A DNA stretch of 64,000 nucleotides from Paraspadella gotoi. Lineage: Eukaryota > Chaetognatha. The notes beneath the pieces were generated by a model that did no database searches, was not told the origin of the DNA, and saw only the letters and a list, made by a program, of their open reading frames with translations. Below are positions 1-12,990 of the stretch, one piece after another. Within the stretch, counting starts at the first letter, position 1; each line of letters begins with the position of its first letter. The position numbers and the translations under genes were made by a program. The stretch spans positions 28,119,905 through 28,183,904 of the forward strand of contig CM119264.1 of the NCBI GenBank assembly GCA_051294375.1, given 5' to 3'.

Positions 1-588
1 TCTTTTTCTCTTTCCTTTCTTTCTTTCTCTTTTTCCTCTTTTCTTCCTTTCTCTTTTCCACCTTCCTTTTTTCTTTTTCCTTCTTCTTTCTTCTTTTTCT
101 CTTTCTTCCTTTCCTTTCTCCTTTTTTTTCTTCCTCTTTTCTTTTTCTTTCTTTCTTCTTTTTCTCTTTTTCCTTCCTTTCTCTTTCCTTTTCCCTTTTT
201 CTTTCTCTTTTCTTTCTTTTTTTTTTTCTTTTTTCTTTTCTTCCCTTTCTCTTTCCTCCACCTTCTTTTTTTTCTCTTTTTCTTTTCTTTTCTTTTTTCC
301 ACCTTCCTTTTCTTTTTCCCTCTCTTTTTTCTTCTTTTTTCCTCTTTTTCTTTCTTCCTTTCTTCTTTTCCACCTTCCTTATTTTCTTTTTCCTCTCTTT
401 CTTTCTTCTTTTTCCCTCTTTCTCTTTTTTTCTCTCTTCCTGCCATCTTCCCCCTGCCGCCTTCCCACAAATGAAATTGAAAACGTCCACGAGGGGCGAC
501 GTAATCTTTTTTGTTTTGTTTTTCCTACTCTCTCTCTCTCTCTCTCTCTCACTCTCTCTCACTCTCACTCTCACTCTCTCTCTCTCTC

Positions 589-622
<34 letters not shown>

Positions 623-1566
623 AGGGAGACGAGATTAACCCGGTTTTTCTTAATTGAAAACTTTATTAAGGGAAATTAGAAAAACGACAAAAGAAAGAAA
701 AAAAATCCGGAACCTGATTGTGGTTTTTTTGTTTTTTGTTTTGTTTTGTTTTGTTTTGCGTCGTCGTCGTCGTTGTTCCCTTTTTGGTTGGCGACCCTCA
801 TGGCCTTCATCGAATGTCAAGTCGTAAGGGGCCGACGGAACTAAACGAAGAAATAAAATAGAAAATTAAATGAATTAATTTGAAAATTATGAAGTGACTG
901 TTAGATTGGAGCTCTGGGGAACGAAAACGTTATTTGAGTGAACAAACAAGGATATTCAGACGAGAGATAATATGATTATTTTTTTTTTTCTGAAATAAAA
1001 GAGACAAAAAATATTTTGCTCCTATTGTTTGGGAAAAAGTATCATAAAATGCAATATATTTATAGTAATATCATTATAAAATTATAAATTTCAAAACATT
1101 TTTGAAAATTTTTATTACAGATTCCGATTCTTAATAAAAAGTTAAACCAAAAACATGTTATTAAAAATTCCCATGTCTTCAGACTATAGTCTAAATTTAG
1201 AGTACATTGTGAAGGCATTTGCGGATTTATATTACGAAAAACAATTGAACTAAAGTGTTACGAACTGCAGCTTACAAACGTATAAACGTATAAATATAAA
1301 TTATAATTATAAACGTACAAACGTTTAAAAAAAATCTTAATTTTTCTTGTTCGATATCACGTTGTAACGATACAATGTAACTTACCCTGTTACGTCATCG
1401 ATTTCAACGCAAATTTTCTTTCAACCATCCTCTTCCAATTGTTATTGTTCTGTCCTCTGCTTAAAATTATTAGACCTTTTATTAAATTGCCCATTTTAAG
1501 AAGGACCACCACTTTTCTCCCTATCTCTCTCTCTCTCTCTCNNNNNNNNNNNNNNNNNNNNNNNNN

Positions 1567-1640
<74 letters not shown>

Positions 1641-2530
1641 GGAGAAAAGTGGTGGTCCTTCTTAAAATGGGCAATTTAATAAAAGGTCTAATAATTTTAG
1701 CAGAGGACAGAACAATAACAATTGGAAGAGGATGGTTGAAAGAAAATTTGCGTTGAAATCGATGACGTAACAGGGTAAGTTACATTGTATCGTTACAACG
1801 TGATATCGAACAAGAAAAATTAAGATTTTTTTTAAACGTTTGTACGTTTATAATTATAATTTATATTTATACGTTTATACGTTTGTAAGCTGCAGTTCGT
1901 AACCACTTTAGTTCAATTGTTTTTCGTAATATAAATCCGCAAATCATTCATCACAATGTACTCTAAATTTAGACTATAGTCTGAGACATGGGAATTTTTA
2001 ATAACATGTTTTTGGTTTAACTTTATTAAGAATCGGAATCTGTAATAAAAATTTTCAAAAATGTTTTGAAATTTATAATTTTATAATGATATTACTATAA
2101 ATATATTGCATTTTATGATACTTTTTCCCAAACAATAGGAGCAAAATATTTTTTGTCTCTTTTATTTCAGAAAAAAAAAAATAATCATATTATCTCTCGT
2201 CTGAATATCCTTGTTTGTTCACTCAAATAACGTTTCGTCCCAGAGCTCCAATCTAACAGTCACTTCATAATTTTCAAATTAATTCATTTAATTTTCTATT
2301 TTATTTCTTCGTTAGTTCCGTCGGCCCCTTACGACTTGACATTCGATGAAGGCCATGAGGGTCGCCAACCAAAAAGGGAACAACGACGACGACGACGCAA
2401 AACAAAACAAAACAAAACAAAAAAAAAAAAAACCACAATCAGGTTCCGGATTTTTTTTCTTTCTTTTGTCGTTTTCTAATTTCCCTTAATAAAGTTTTCA
2501 ATTAAGAAAAACCGGGTTAATCTCGTCTCC

Positions 2531-2568
<38 letters not shown>

Positions 2569-2590
2569 GAGAGAGAGAGAGAGTGAGAGT

Positions 2591-2630
<40 letters not shown>

Positions 2631-3480
2631 GAAAAAAAAAACAAAAGATTACGTCGCCCCTCGTGGACGTTTTCAATTCATTTGTGGGAAGGCGGCAGGG
2701 GGAAGATGGCAGGAAGAGAGAAAAAGAGAAAGAGGAAAAAGAAGAAAGAAAGAGAGGAAAAAGAAAAAAGGAAGGTGGAAAGAGAAAGGAAGAAAAAGAG
2801 AAAAGAGAAAGAAAGAGAGGAAAAGAAAAAGGAAGGTGGAAAAGAGAAAGGAAGAAAAAGAGAAACAGAAGAAAGAAAGAGAGGAAAAGAAAAAGGAAGG
2901 TGGAAAAGAGAAGAAAGAAAAAGAGAAAAAAGAAGGTGGAAAAGAGAAAGGAAGAAAAAGAGAAAAGAAAAAATAAGAAAGGAAAGAGAAAAAGGAAGGT
3001 GGAAAAGAGAAAGGAAGAAAAGAGAAAAAGAAGAAAGAAAGAGAGGAAAAAGAAAAGGAAGTGGAAAAGGAGAGGAAGAAAAGAGAAAAAAGAAAGAAAG
3101 AGAGGAAAAAGAAAAAAGGAAGGTGGAAAAGAGAAAGGAAGAAAAAGAGAAAAAGAAGAAAGAAAGAAAGGAAAGAGAAAAAGAAGGTGGAAAAGAGAAG
3201 GAAGAAAAAGAGAAAAGAAAAAATAAAGAAAGGAAAGAGAAAAAGGAAGGTGGAAAGAGAAAGGAAGAAAAAGAGAAACAGAAGAAAGAAAGAGAGGAAA
3301 AAGAAAAAAGGAAGGTGGAAAAGAGAAAGGAAAGAAAAAGAGAAAAAGAAGAAAGAAAGAAAGGAAAGAGAAAAAGAGGTGGAAAAGAGAAAGGGAAGAA
3401 AAGAAAAAGAAAAAAGAAAGAAAGGAAAGAGAAAAAGGAAGGTGGAAAAGAGAAAGGAAGAAAATGGAAGAAGTAAGAAA
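1..3480. repeat. Large imperfect palindrome centred on a gapped TC/GA tract
   Basis: The left arm (1-1541, probably continuing outside the window) is the reverse complement of 1567 to about 3480. For example AAACGTCCACGAGGGGCGAC at 481 matches its complement near 2655-2680, and the rest of the arm can be followed to the centre. The arms differ by scattered substitutions and small indels. Outer parts are polypyrimidine/polypurine, inner parts AT-rich. The centre is (TC)n, 25 N and (GA)n. It may be genuine, or two allelic contigs scaffolded head to head. Confidence 0.85.
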
Positions 3481-3853
3481 GAAAAAGGCGAGCGCTTCAC
3501 GAGATTTGTCACTGAGGTCCAAATTTTAATTTATTGTACTGGTTAATTACTTAACAAATAAACAATTACTCCAAGTCTGGGAGTTGTCCTTCTCTCTCTC
3601 TCTCTCCTCTGCCTTTCTCGAACTCAATTTCTTTTAGAAGCACTTGTTTTGCTTTGACTTTTGTTAATATCATTAAAGAATAATAAAAGCTTTAAAATGA
3701 GATTAGTTTTTAACCTTTTATTTTACTTTTTTTCATTTTTTTTTCTTATTCGTTTTATGGTTGATGCGTTGCTTAAGTTCATGAGTGAATTAGGAAGCGA
3801 CAATTATACTGTATCCTTCCTTTAACTATTTTTCTTTTGCTTTCTTATCCTTT

Positions 3854-3944
<91 letters not shown>

Positions 3945-4299
3945 CTGATAATATTCATCCAACGTTCGGTTCTCAACCCAAAAAAACCCAAAGTATTAAA
4001 AATAAAGAAATGTTTCCCTTTCTTCTTCCTTTGAAAATTTCCAACTTCTGTCGTTTATCTCAATTAAGAAGGAAATAAAGTCGACATTATATTCTTTTCC
4101 CAAAATATTAAAACTTTGATTAAAACTTTAAAAATAACAAAAAGAAAACACACGACGTTTAAATATAAAAACTAAAAAACTTCAAGAACGCTGACAAAAA
4201 AAATTACGTTTAATGTTAACTTCAAGTTTTCAAGGCGACAATCAACAGACAAGAAAATATTTTTTTTTCATTCTGAAAAGATAAAAAGTTTGGCTCTAT

Positions 4300-4520
4300 T
4301 TTCCGAAAGCGCCCCTGTTCTGTTTCTAATCCCTGAACTCTCAAATATCTAACCTAAATTTCATACTCTAATTTCACAACAAAATCATTAACCTATTTGT
4401 TAATCTTCACTCCCAACCCTAAATATTAATACTTAAACCTAATCCTTAATAAAATCTAAACAAATCTTCAAACCTAAATACTAATTCTAAATTTAACCTG
4501 AAATGGGATTCTTTTGGAAA
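4300..4520 (+). mobile_element. TIR element with CCTAA-like core, copy 1
   Basis: It starts TTCCGAAAGCGCCCCTGTTC and ends CTGAAATGGGATTCTTTTGG, an imperfect terminal inverted repeat. The core is a degenerate series of AACCTAA, CCCTAAA and CCTTAAT units. Confidence 0.6.
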
Positions 4521-4865
4521 TAAAAGCCAAGTTTTCCAGAGCCTCATTTCGCCTCTTGTCGTCACCTCAAAGAATAAACAAAAACCAATGAACTTTTTTT
4601 ATTTTTTTATTTTCAAGTTGACAACTTGTTTACACTAAGAAATAATAAGAATATTGTTACAAATATTTCACATTTTTCTCACTTTTTTTCCGCCGCATTT
4701 TTTTTTAGTAATTACTTCTAATTTAGTAGATATCTTGTACATATAATGTTCTATATTAATTATATTGATTATTTTTTTATCAATTTTAAAGCCTTAAATA
4801 TTTTCTTGGGAGTCGAGCGTCCAAACACAATCGCTCTTGTCCACCTCGACCGCGCAGCTTAATTG

Positions 4866-5175
4866 ACTGTCGTCGTCGTCGTCTTCGTCGTCGTCGTCGT
4901 CTTCGTCGTCGTCGTCGTCGTCGTCATTGTCGTCGTTTTCCTTTGCTTTCCATCACGACTCATTCGAGTTTCATTTTTTGCTCTCTCTACTTTCGCTTTC
5001 AATTTTATAAAAATTTTCATCGATTTTCGTTACAAGATTCGACTTCGAAAATTGAAAAAAGAACCCGACGGCCGAAAAGGAAAAAGTTTTCTTCGTCGCG
5101 CGAGCGAAATAAAAGATTGTTGTTGTTGTTGTTGTTGTTGTAGTTGTTGTTGTTGTTGTTGTTGTTGTTGTTGAC
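4866..5175 (+). repeat. (GTC)n and (GTT)n triplet tracts
   Basis: GTC/GTCTTC units at 4866-4935 and GTT units at 5117-5173. Open frames here encode single-residue runs and are not genes. Confidence 0.9.
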
Positions 5176-5379
5176 GTAGTCTTGGTCGTCAATAATTTCG
5201 TAATTATTTTATTTCATTTTGACGTCATAGCAAATTAACGATTTTTTATTCTTTTTTTTTCTATTTTAATTTCTTTTTTTTTAATCTTCAATTTTCTTTG
5301 TGAAATTCGATTCACATTTTCTTTCACTGTCGATAAATTGATCTTCTTCGTCTCTCGTTCCACAATTATTTGTTTTCTC

Positions 5380-5507
5380 TTCGTCGTCGTCGTCGTCGTC
5401 GTCGTTCTCGTCGTCGTCGTCGTCGTTCTCGTCGTAGTTGTCGTCGACGTCATCCTTATCGTCGTCATCTCTGTCGCCGGATTTATCGAGTCATCGTATA
5501 TTTCTTT

Positions 5508-5550
<43 letters not shown>
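5380..5550 (+). repeat. (GTC)n tracts
   Basis: Two GTC arrays at 5382-5445 and 5509-5550. Confidence 0.9.
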
Positions 5551-5552
<2 letters not shown>

Positions 5553-5609
5553 TCTTTCCGTCATCGGGTTCCACCCTCTCCTTCTGTTACCAGTCAACGT
5601 CTCCTGTCT

Positions 5610-5990
5610 CTCTTTTCTTTTCTTTTCTTTTCTTTTCTTTTCTTTTCTTTTCTTTTCTTTTCTTTTCTTTTCTTTTCTTTTCTTTTCTTTTCTTTTCTCT
5701 CATTTATTTTTCTTTTCTTTTCCATTTATTTTTCTTCTTCCTTTTCTTTTCTTTTCTTTTTTTTCACTCTTCTTTCTCTTCTATTTTTCTTTTCTTTTCC
5801 CGAATCTTTCTTTTAGCCTCTTCCTTTTCTTTCTTTTCCTTCTCTTTTCCTTATCTTCCTCTCCTCTCTTTCTTCAATTTTCTCATCGCCTCCTCTTTTC
5901 CTCCTCTACTAATTTCTTTTCTTTTCTTTCCTCCGTTCACATTCTCTTTTCCTCCTTTATTTTCAACGATAAATTTCTGTTTTTCTTTTT
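5610..5990 (+). repeat. (TTTTC)n microsatellite and polypyrimidine region
   Basis: Nearly perfect TTTTC units at 5612-5697, then degenerate T/C-rich sequence on one strand. Confidence 0.9.
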
Positions 5991-6111
5991 TTCCTTCTTA
6001 AGCTTTTTCCTCCGAAGTTGAAAGCGATAAACCCACGATTTACTTTCGCATCGATCACGATCTCTCTCTCTCTCATCTCATCTCTCATCTCTCTTCTCTC
6101 TTTCTTTCTAG

Positions 6112-6169
<58 letters not shown>

Positions 6170-6362
6170 GCCCAACCCATTCCCGACCCGTTTTCTTATC
6201 CCCTCCCTCCGAATTTCTTAATCTCCAAAACTTTCCCTTTTTTTTTCCTCTCAAATTTCCTTTTTTTCTTTTTTTCTTTTTTTTTTATCTCGATGACGTC
6301 AACTTTTCTTTTGTCTCATTTTGACGAAATCGGATCCCGTATCACTCGACGGAGACCGAGTC

Positions 6363-6560
6363 GCTTTTGTGACGGTCACACGCCGAAGATTCCACGCTTT
6401 GACGTCGCACTTTTGCCACGGTCACACGGACAAGATGTCCCTGTTTGACGTCTCCCTTTTGCCACGGTCACACGGCAAAGATAACACGGTTTGACGTTAC
6501 ATTTTTGCCACCGTCGCACGCCGAAGTTGTCACAGTTTAACATTCCCTTTTTACCTCAGT
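6363..6560 (+). repeat. 46-base minisatellite, about four copies
   Basis: Units share CTTTTGCCACGGTCACACGG and TTTGACGT at constant spacing, and decay toward 6640 into shorter GTCACGGTCAAACGTCAC-like pieces. Intergenic. Confidence 0.8.
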
Positions 6561-6722
6561 CAAACGTTTGTGTCACGGTGAAGCGTCACCTTTGTCACGG
6601 TCAAATTCCACGTTTGTCACGGTCAAACGTCACCGTCTTCAGTCTTTGTTTGACGTCGCGAAGCGAAAAATCCACTGATTAATTTTTTGCTGACTTCATT
6701 CGAGGTGGCGTTTTTGTCTCTT

Positions 6723-6756
<34 letters not shown>

Positions 6757-6844
6757 CGTTGTTGTTGTTGCTGTTGTTGTCGTCGTCGTTGTCGTCGTCG
6801 TTACGGTCGATTCTAACGTCTCTGAGATAATTATTCTGAGAGGA

Positions 6845-6845
6845 G

Positions 6846-6935
<90 letters not shown>
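6845..6935 (+). repeat. (ATT)n microsatellite
   Basis: About 30 uninterrupted ATT units. A (TTG)n tract precedes it at 6722-6800. Confidence 0.9.
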
Positions 6936-7188
6936 CATTTATTATTTCAGTATTATTAATATTATTATTTAAAAATTGTTACTGCATCACCACGAATAGA
7001 ATTTAACAAAGTCGAATTCACTCTTTTCATGCTTTACTTTTTATTGCGAGACATAAAATCTTAAACTCTTCAACCTTAAACCCTAAAACCTTTTTATCTT
7101 TAAACGCGAAACATCTTGAACTCGGAAGGACTTGTCACCGCAAAAGGAGGGATTTCTTATTTATCAATAAACGGCGCTATTTCTAACT

Positions 7189-7375
7189 ATGATATGTCTT
7201 TATAATCAATGTGCTTGAGCCTAAGAACTATCTTATTTTCGCCTGTTACTATGTATTTCTTGTTACTATGATACGCTTTTGCAATCAATGTGCTTGAGCC
7301 TTAAAACTATCTGTTTATATCTTGTTATTAATTATTTCTTGTAACTATGATATTTCTTTGCAATCAATATGCTAG
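7189..7375 (+). repeat. About 79-base tandem repeat, 2.4 copies
   Basis: ATGATATG, GCAATCAATGTGCTTGAGCC and AACTATCT recur at 7189, 7269 and 7347 (partial). Confidence 0.75.
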
Positions 7376-8107
7376 ATTGCTTCTTGCTTCATTTCTAAAC
7401 GGTCACTTTATTATCAGCTTCCTTGTTAACGTCATCTTGATCAAATTTGCGGTGACGACTGACCGACCGCCATCTGTTTGTCGTCAAAATCACGGTTGCC
7501 CTCATCGACGAAAAGGCAATGAAATTCCAAATTAGGCAGCGGAGTCTCAGAAACGGATATTTCCCAATCTTACTGAAGAATCTTTGGTGAAAGTTGCGCA
7601 ACATTTTCTATACGAATGGAAAACGTTGCACATCGATAAAGCATTTGACATTATTCATTATTCACCTTTACGGCAAAATGCAAAGACCAATTTATTGATA
7701 TTAGAGAAACAAAAAGCGTTCGTCAAAAGGATTTTTTGAGGAGGGGCAGCTGCGGCTTAAAACTTTCACTTTTCCGCCTTTAAATTTTAATTAGGATAAT
7801 TAGCTTGAGGTATTTTTTTTATAAATCAAACGTTTCCCTTTCTATTTATATATTTTGTATTGTTTACTGTATTAATCGTTTTAAATGTATATATAATTGC
7901 AAGTTTCTATATCATTAACTTCATATTAATAAAAACAATTCGTTGAATCTTCTTTTCCTCTCCAGAATTTTTTTCTCTTCAATATTTTTTCCCAAACGAC
8001 GTCCGACCTTTTCGAATTTTTTTCCCTTTTTTTCGGTTTTAATGAAAGAATTTGCTTTTTGTTCGTTAGTAATTAGCGAATTACTTTGAATTTATCCTCG
8101 GATGGAT

Positions 8108-8229
<122 letters not shown>

Positions 8230-9070
8230 CGGTTTCTTGTCTTTAGTCGTCGGTTTGTAATCGATTTTGATAAACGAGAAAAGATGATAAGAAGATGAAA
8301 CTAAAAGGATAATTTGTTAATGAAAAGGGATTAATCTATAAATGGATTTTTTTACGTAATGAAATGACAACCAATCAAAAAAACGAGACAACGGTTCCGT
8401 TGCGTCCAAAGAAGACAAATATTGTATGTATAAATAAGTACTATTTAACTTATCAACTTGGAAAAACTTTCCCCTACATGAAATAAATCAAAAGGATTAC
8501 TCTAGTTCATCACGTTATCATCGAGGATCGCTCTTCTGTTTCACAGTTTCGGTGAGTGTCACTAAATGGATGAAGAGATTCGTGAAAGGATTTGTCTTTT
8601 CATCTCAACTCCGAATTAGAATAGAGATAGTCTTTGATCTCTCCGAGGTCCGAACTCTCACAAACCTCACTTCCTACTTGTCACACCTTAGATCTTCTAA
8701 CTTGTCACTTCTCACTCCATACTCTTCATTCCTCACCCGTATATTTTCACTTCTCACTTCTCAATCCGCACTTTTCACTTCTTCTTTCCTCTTCTCTCCT
8801 GTTTCACTTCTCACTCCTAATTTCTCTCTCATCACTTCTCACTTCTCACTCCTCACCTCAACCTCACCATTCTCCCACCACCCCAACCTCATCTAGATTC
8901 CCCCTTAGCCCAACCACCGCCGCATCGACGCTCACCAAACACAATCGCCCAACCCTAACAAAAAGAAATTTCCTCATCCACTTTTTGTTCGGGTGAGTTC
9001 ACAGATTCGAGGCGCTCTTTGTGAGATCGACTTCGCTGAAAAAGAAGCTGGCCTCTTCCTCATTGAGATC

Positions 9071-9125
9071 GTCACGTGATCGTCACGTGATCGGCACGTG
9101 ATCGGCACCTGATCGTCACGTGATC
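9071..9125 (+). promoter_or_regulatory. Five-copy 11-base array carrying CACGTG E-boxes
   Basis: The unit GTCACGTGATC (or GGCACGTGATC) is repeated five times at exact 11-base spacing. Four copies contain the palindrome CACGTG and one has CACCTG. CACGTG is the bHLH E-box core. No promoter or exon was recognised nearby, so activity is unproven. Confidence 0.6.
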
Positions 9126-9189
9126 AACGCGCACCATTAAATCTTCTATCTTCTAGTCTTTATCTCCCGATCGTCTCGTCCTCTCTTGT

Positions 9190-9553
<364 letters not shown>

Positions 9554-10024
9554 CTTTCGCTTTCACAAACGAAACAGCTGACCACCCCCGTCAGTTGTTT
9601 GCTATGAGAGGAGGAAGAGAAGGATGAGGGAGAGAGGAGGAGGAGGAGGAGGAGGAGGATGAGGAGGAGGAGGGGGAAGTTGCCCTAAAAGGGTAAGAGG
9701 CAAGATCGCGATATTGTTTGTGAAGAAAAAGATTCCTCGAATCTTTTATCGCCTCCTTTTCTTCAAGTATAGAATTCTGTCGGGATGGATAACATTTATT
9801 TCGCTAAAAAATAACCGAATTGGTTAATTAATTCGCTTTTTTTTTTCAACACAAAAAAAAAAATACATTCGAAACATAAATTTATACTAAAAACTCGTTT
9901 TAATGTTTTCGACGAAAGATTTCTTCTTTTTTTTTTCAATGGAGTTTATTACTTTTCCGTTTTCGCCGACGTCGTATCGAAAAAAAAACAATTTTTTTTT
10001 TAATTTGATTTCATACAAAAATAT

Positions 10025-10302
10025 TGGGCACTATTTCCCGGAATGGCCCAATTTCTGAATTTAATTTTAGCCCTAATAATTAACCTTAATCTTTAACCCT
10101 GATATAATTCATATCTCTAATTTTTAATTAGCTCTTATCTCTTAACCCTAAACTATTTTTCATAACTATTTTCATAAAAGCCATTTCTCTAACCATATCC
10201 CAAACCTATTCCATAAGCTAATCCTTACCCTATTCTAATTATTAAAACAAAAAATAACCTTAATTCGAAATTAATGCTGAAAGGGGGCACTTTCCGAAAA
10301 GA
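10025..10302 (+). mobile_element. TIR element with CCTAA-like core, copy 2
   Basis: It starts GGGCACTATTTCCCGGAATG and ends GCTGAAAGGGGGCACTTTCC. The core contains AACCTTAA, TTAACCCTAA and ATATCCCAAACC units. Confidence 0.6.
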
Positions 10303-10609
10303 AGGTCCAAAAATGAAAGGCGAAGAAATTTAAAACTAAATCCTTTCAATTTCTTTCTTTCTTTTTTTTTTATTCCGGAATCATTTTCGCGTTCGATAAA
10401 AAAATCGTCGAAACATATTTTCGATTTTCCTTCAATTTACGTGTTTTTTTTTTCAAATTTCCTTTCTTCTTTTCTCGTCGTCAGTTTATTTTTCTTTTTT
10501 TTTCTTTTTCGTTTTAATTTATCTTTTATTTTTCTAGTTTTTTCTTCTTTTCGGAAGGAGACCAGAGACTGATCCGCCTTCATAACCGATATTTATTTAG
10601 TTTTAGCTT

Positions 10610-11220
10610 TTTACTTTTGTTTTCTCTTTCTTTTTTTTTCTCTTCTGAATTCTTTGTTTGCTTCTTTTTTTCTTTCCTTCGTGATTTTTTTTCTTTCTTT
10701 CTTTCTTTCTTTTTTTTCTCTATTTCTTTTTTCATTTTTTGTCTTTTTCTTTCCCTCTTTATTTTCTTTTCTTTCTTTCTTTTTCTTTTTTTTATCTCTT
10801 TACTTCTTTCTTTCCTTTTTTATCTTCTTAAATCTTTGTTTGCCTCTTTCATTTCTTACTATCTTTCTTTCTTTTTTCATTTTTTTTCTTTCCCTCTTTC
10901 TTATCTTTCTATCTTTCTTTTTTTCTCATTTTTTTTCATTCTTTCACTCTATAATTCTTTATCTGTCTCTTTATTTATCCTTTTTCTATCTTTCTCGTTC
11001 TTATTTTTTTCTTTCCCTATTTTTTTCGTTCTTTCTCTCTTTATTTTCTTCTCTCCTTCTTTCTCTTTATTTTCTTCTCTCCTTCTTTCTCTTTATTTTC
11101 TTCTCTCCTTCTTTCTCTTTATTTTCTTCTCTCCTTCTTTCACTCCTTATTTCTTTCTCCATTTATTCTCTCTTTCCATCTTTCTTTCCTTCTTTAAATC
11201 TTTCTTTCCTTCCCTTCAGG
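10610..11220 (+). repeat. Polypyrimidine T/C tract
   Basis: About 600 bases almost purely T and C on the plus strand, with a roughly 26-base TTTATTTTCTTCTCTCCTTC repeat four times at 11040-11145. Confidence 0.88.
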
Positions 11221-11520
11221 ATTCCCTATCCGTCATTCCCTCTTACCCTAAAGACTCCAAATTGACAGTTCGGTATTTAAACCTTTTTTTTAAACATTTA
11301 TAATCAAATTAAGTCTTCGGAAATAAAAAAAACCTCAGTCTCTCTCTTCGTACAATTTCCTCTTTCGATTCTCTTAGTATGCATTTTTGTTTATCCGGAA
11401 ACTTTTTCTCGTTTCCGGGTTTTTTTCTCTTTTTGTTCGTAATTTAATCATTAAAAATGTTTGTTTTTCTTCGTCAAGGATTTTCTACTCTTGAGAAGAG
11501 AATTCTGAGAGAGAGAGAGA

Positions 11521-11614
<94 letters not shown>

Positions 11615-12284
11615 ACACCCGAGATTTTTTGTTCATGTTTCCTCTGTTTTAATAGAACGGAAAAGGGGGTTTACTCTTCCTTAAATTCCCTCTTCCCCCC
11701 CCGCCCAACTCCGCCCCCCTTTCAAAAATCCCACCTGCCCTCCGCCCTTCTGAGTTTGTTTATTTATTGTGATGAGAAGTTCCTCGTTCGAATCTCTCCG
11801 GAAGCGATTTTTTTTTTGTTGCGGTTTTATTTCTCCTTCGATCGTTTGTGATCGTCCGCGCCCTAAAGAGACCGTCGTGATCGTCGTGGTCGTCGTCGTC
11901 GTCGTCGTCATTGTCCTTTTATTATTCGAGATTTCCTTCTGTTTTCCTCGTTTGTTGCGTCGATGATCTTTTGTTCGGGGAAAACAACTGAACATCGGAC
12001 CAAAATCGACCCTTTTTTTATTTTTCCTCGATCTCATCGTCTCTTTCGTCGTCGTCTTTATTATCGTCGTCGTCGTCGTCGTTTAATCGGGTTCGAATGT
12101 TCCTCCGTGAGTCTTTTCACGACTTTTCGCCAAAAGTCTCACCGAAAAACCGACTCACAAAGAGAAAGGGGGAAGTGAAAGAGAAGGAAAAGGGAATGAG
12201 GATGTGAGGAAAGTGGGAGAAGGGGGAATATGAAGAAATCGGGATAAGGGAGAGGGAAGGGAGAGAGAGAGAGAGGGAGAGACG

Positions 12285-12322
<38 letters not shown>

Positions 12323-12736
12323 CAGATAGAGGGGTCAGAGAAAAGGTTTGAATCGTGAAATAAATACGAAAACGAAAACAGAATTGAGTAATTAAGAAAG
12401 ATTTAATTGATTTAATTAAGATTTAAATTTAATTTAAATTTAATTAAGGTAAAAAATCGCGAGAGATAAAAATCTGAAATGTTAAGAATTGAATTGAACT
12501 GAAGCGAACTAGTATAAAAGATATTTTTTAAAAATTATTACTTTTACTGTATTATTATTTTATTATGATTTTTTAGTCGATTGATCGATCTATTATTAGC
12601 AATCATATTCGGCCAAGTCGACATTCCGATCGAAAATGCGAGACGTTGAAGAAGTTCCGAGTCCGTAGATATTTTGACCCTAAATTAAAGAGGTTAGGAA
12701 AATAATGAATCGACGAAACTGAATAGAACGGGAAGC

Positions 12737-12990
12737 AATCAATCAGTCAATCTATCAATCAAATCAATCTATCAGTCAAATCAATCAATCAGATCAATAA
12801 AATCAAATCAATAAAATTAATCAATTCACTCAATTCAATCATGTCAATCAAATCAATCAAATTAATCAAATCAATCAAATCAATCAAATCAATCAAATCA
12901 ATCAAATCAATCAAATCAATCAAATCGATCAAATCGATCAAATCGATCAAATCGATCAAATCAATAGAATCAATAAATAAAATCCATCAA
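12737..12990 (+). repeat. 9-base AATCAATCA satellite-like array
   Basis: AAATCAATC units repeat in register from about 12840, with GATC variants at 12925-12960. Surrounding sequence (11.7-13.6 kb) shows no convincing gene. Confidence 0.8.

Noticed and set aside
2476-3522. Long open frames of Phe/Leu/Ser or Lys/Glu/Arg on both strands in polypurine sequence
   Set aside because: They are translations of a T/C or A/G tract open in several frames at once. There are no splice sites, domains or mixed composition.
8860-8996. Candidate exon ending at a GTGAGT donor (8992)
   Set aside because: The frame is open and the donor is good, but no acceptor or ATG is convincing and its phase-2 exit does not fit the next coding exon at 21443.
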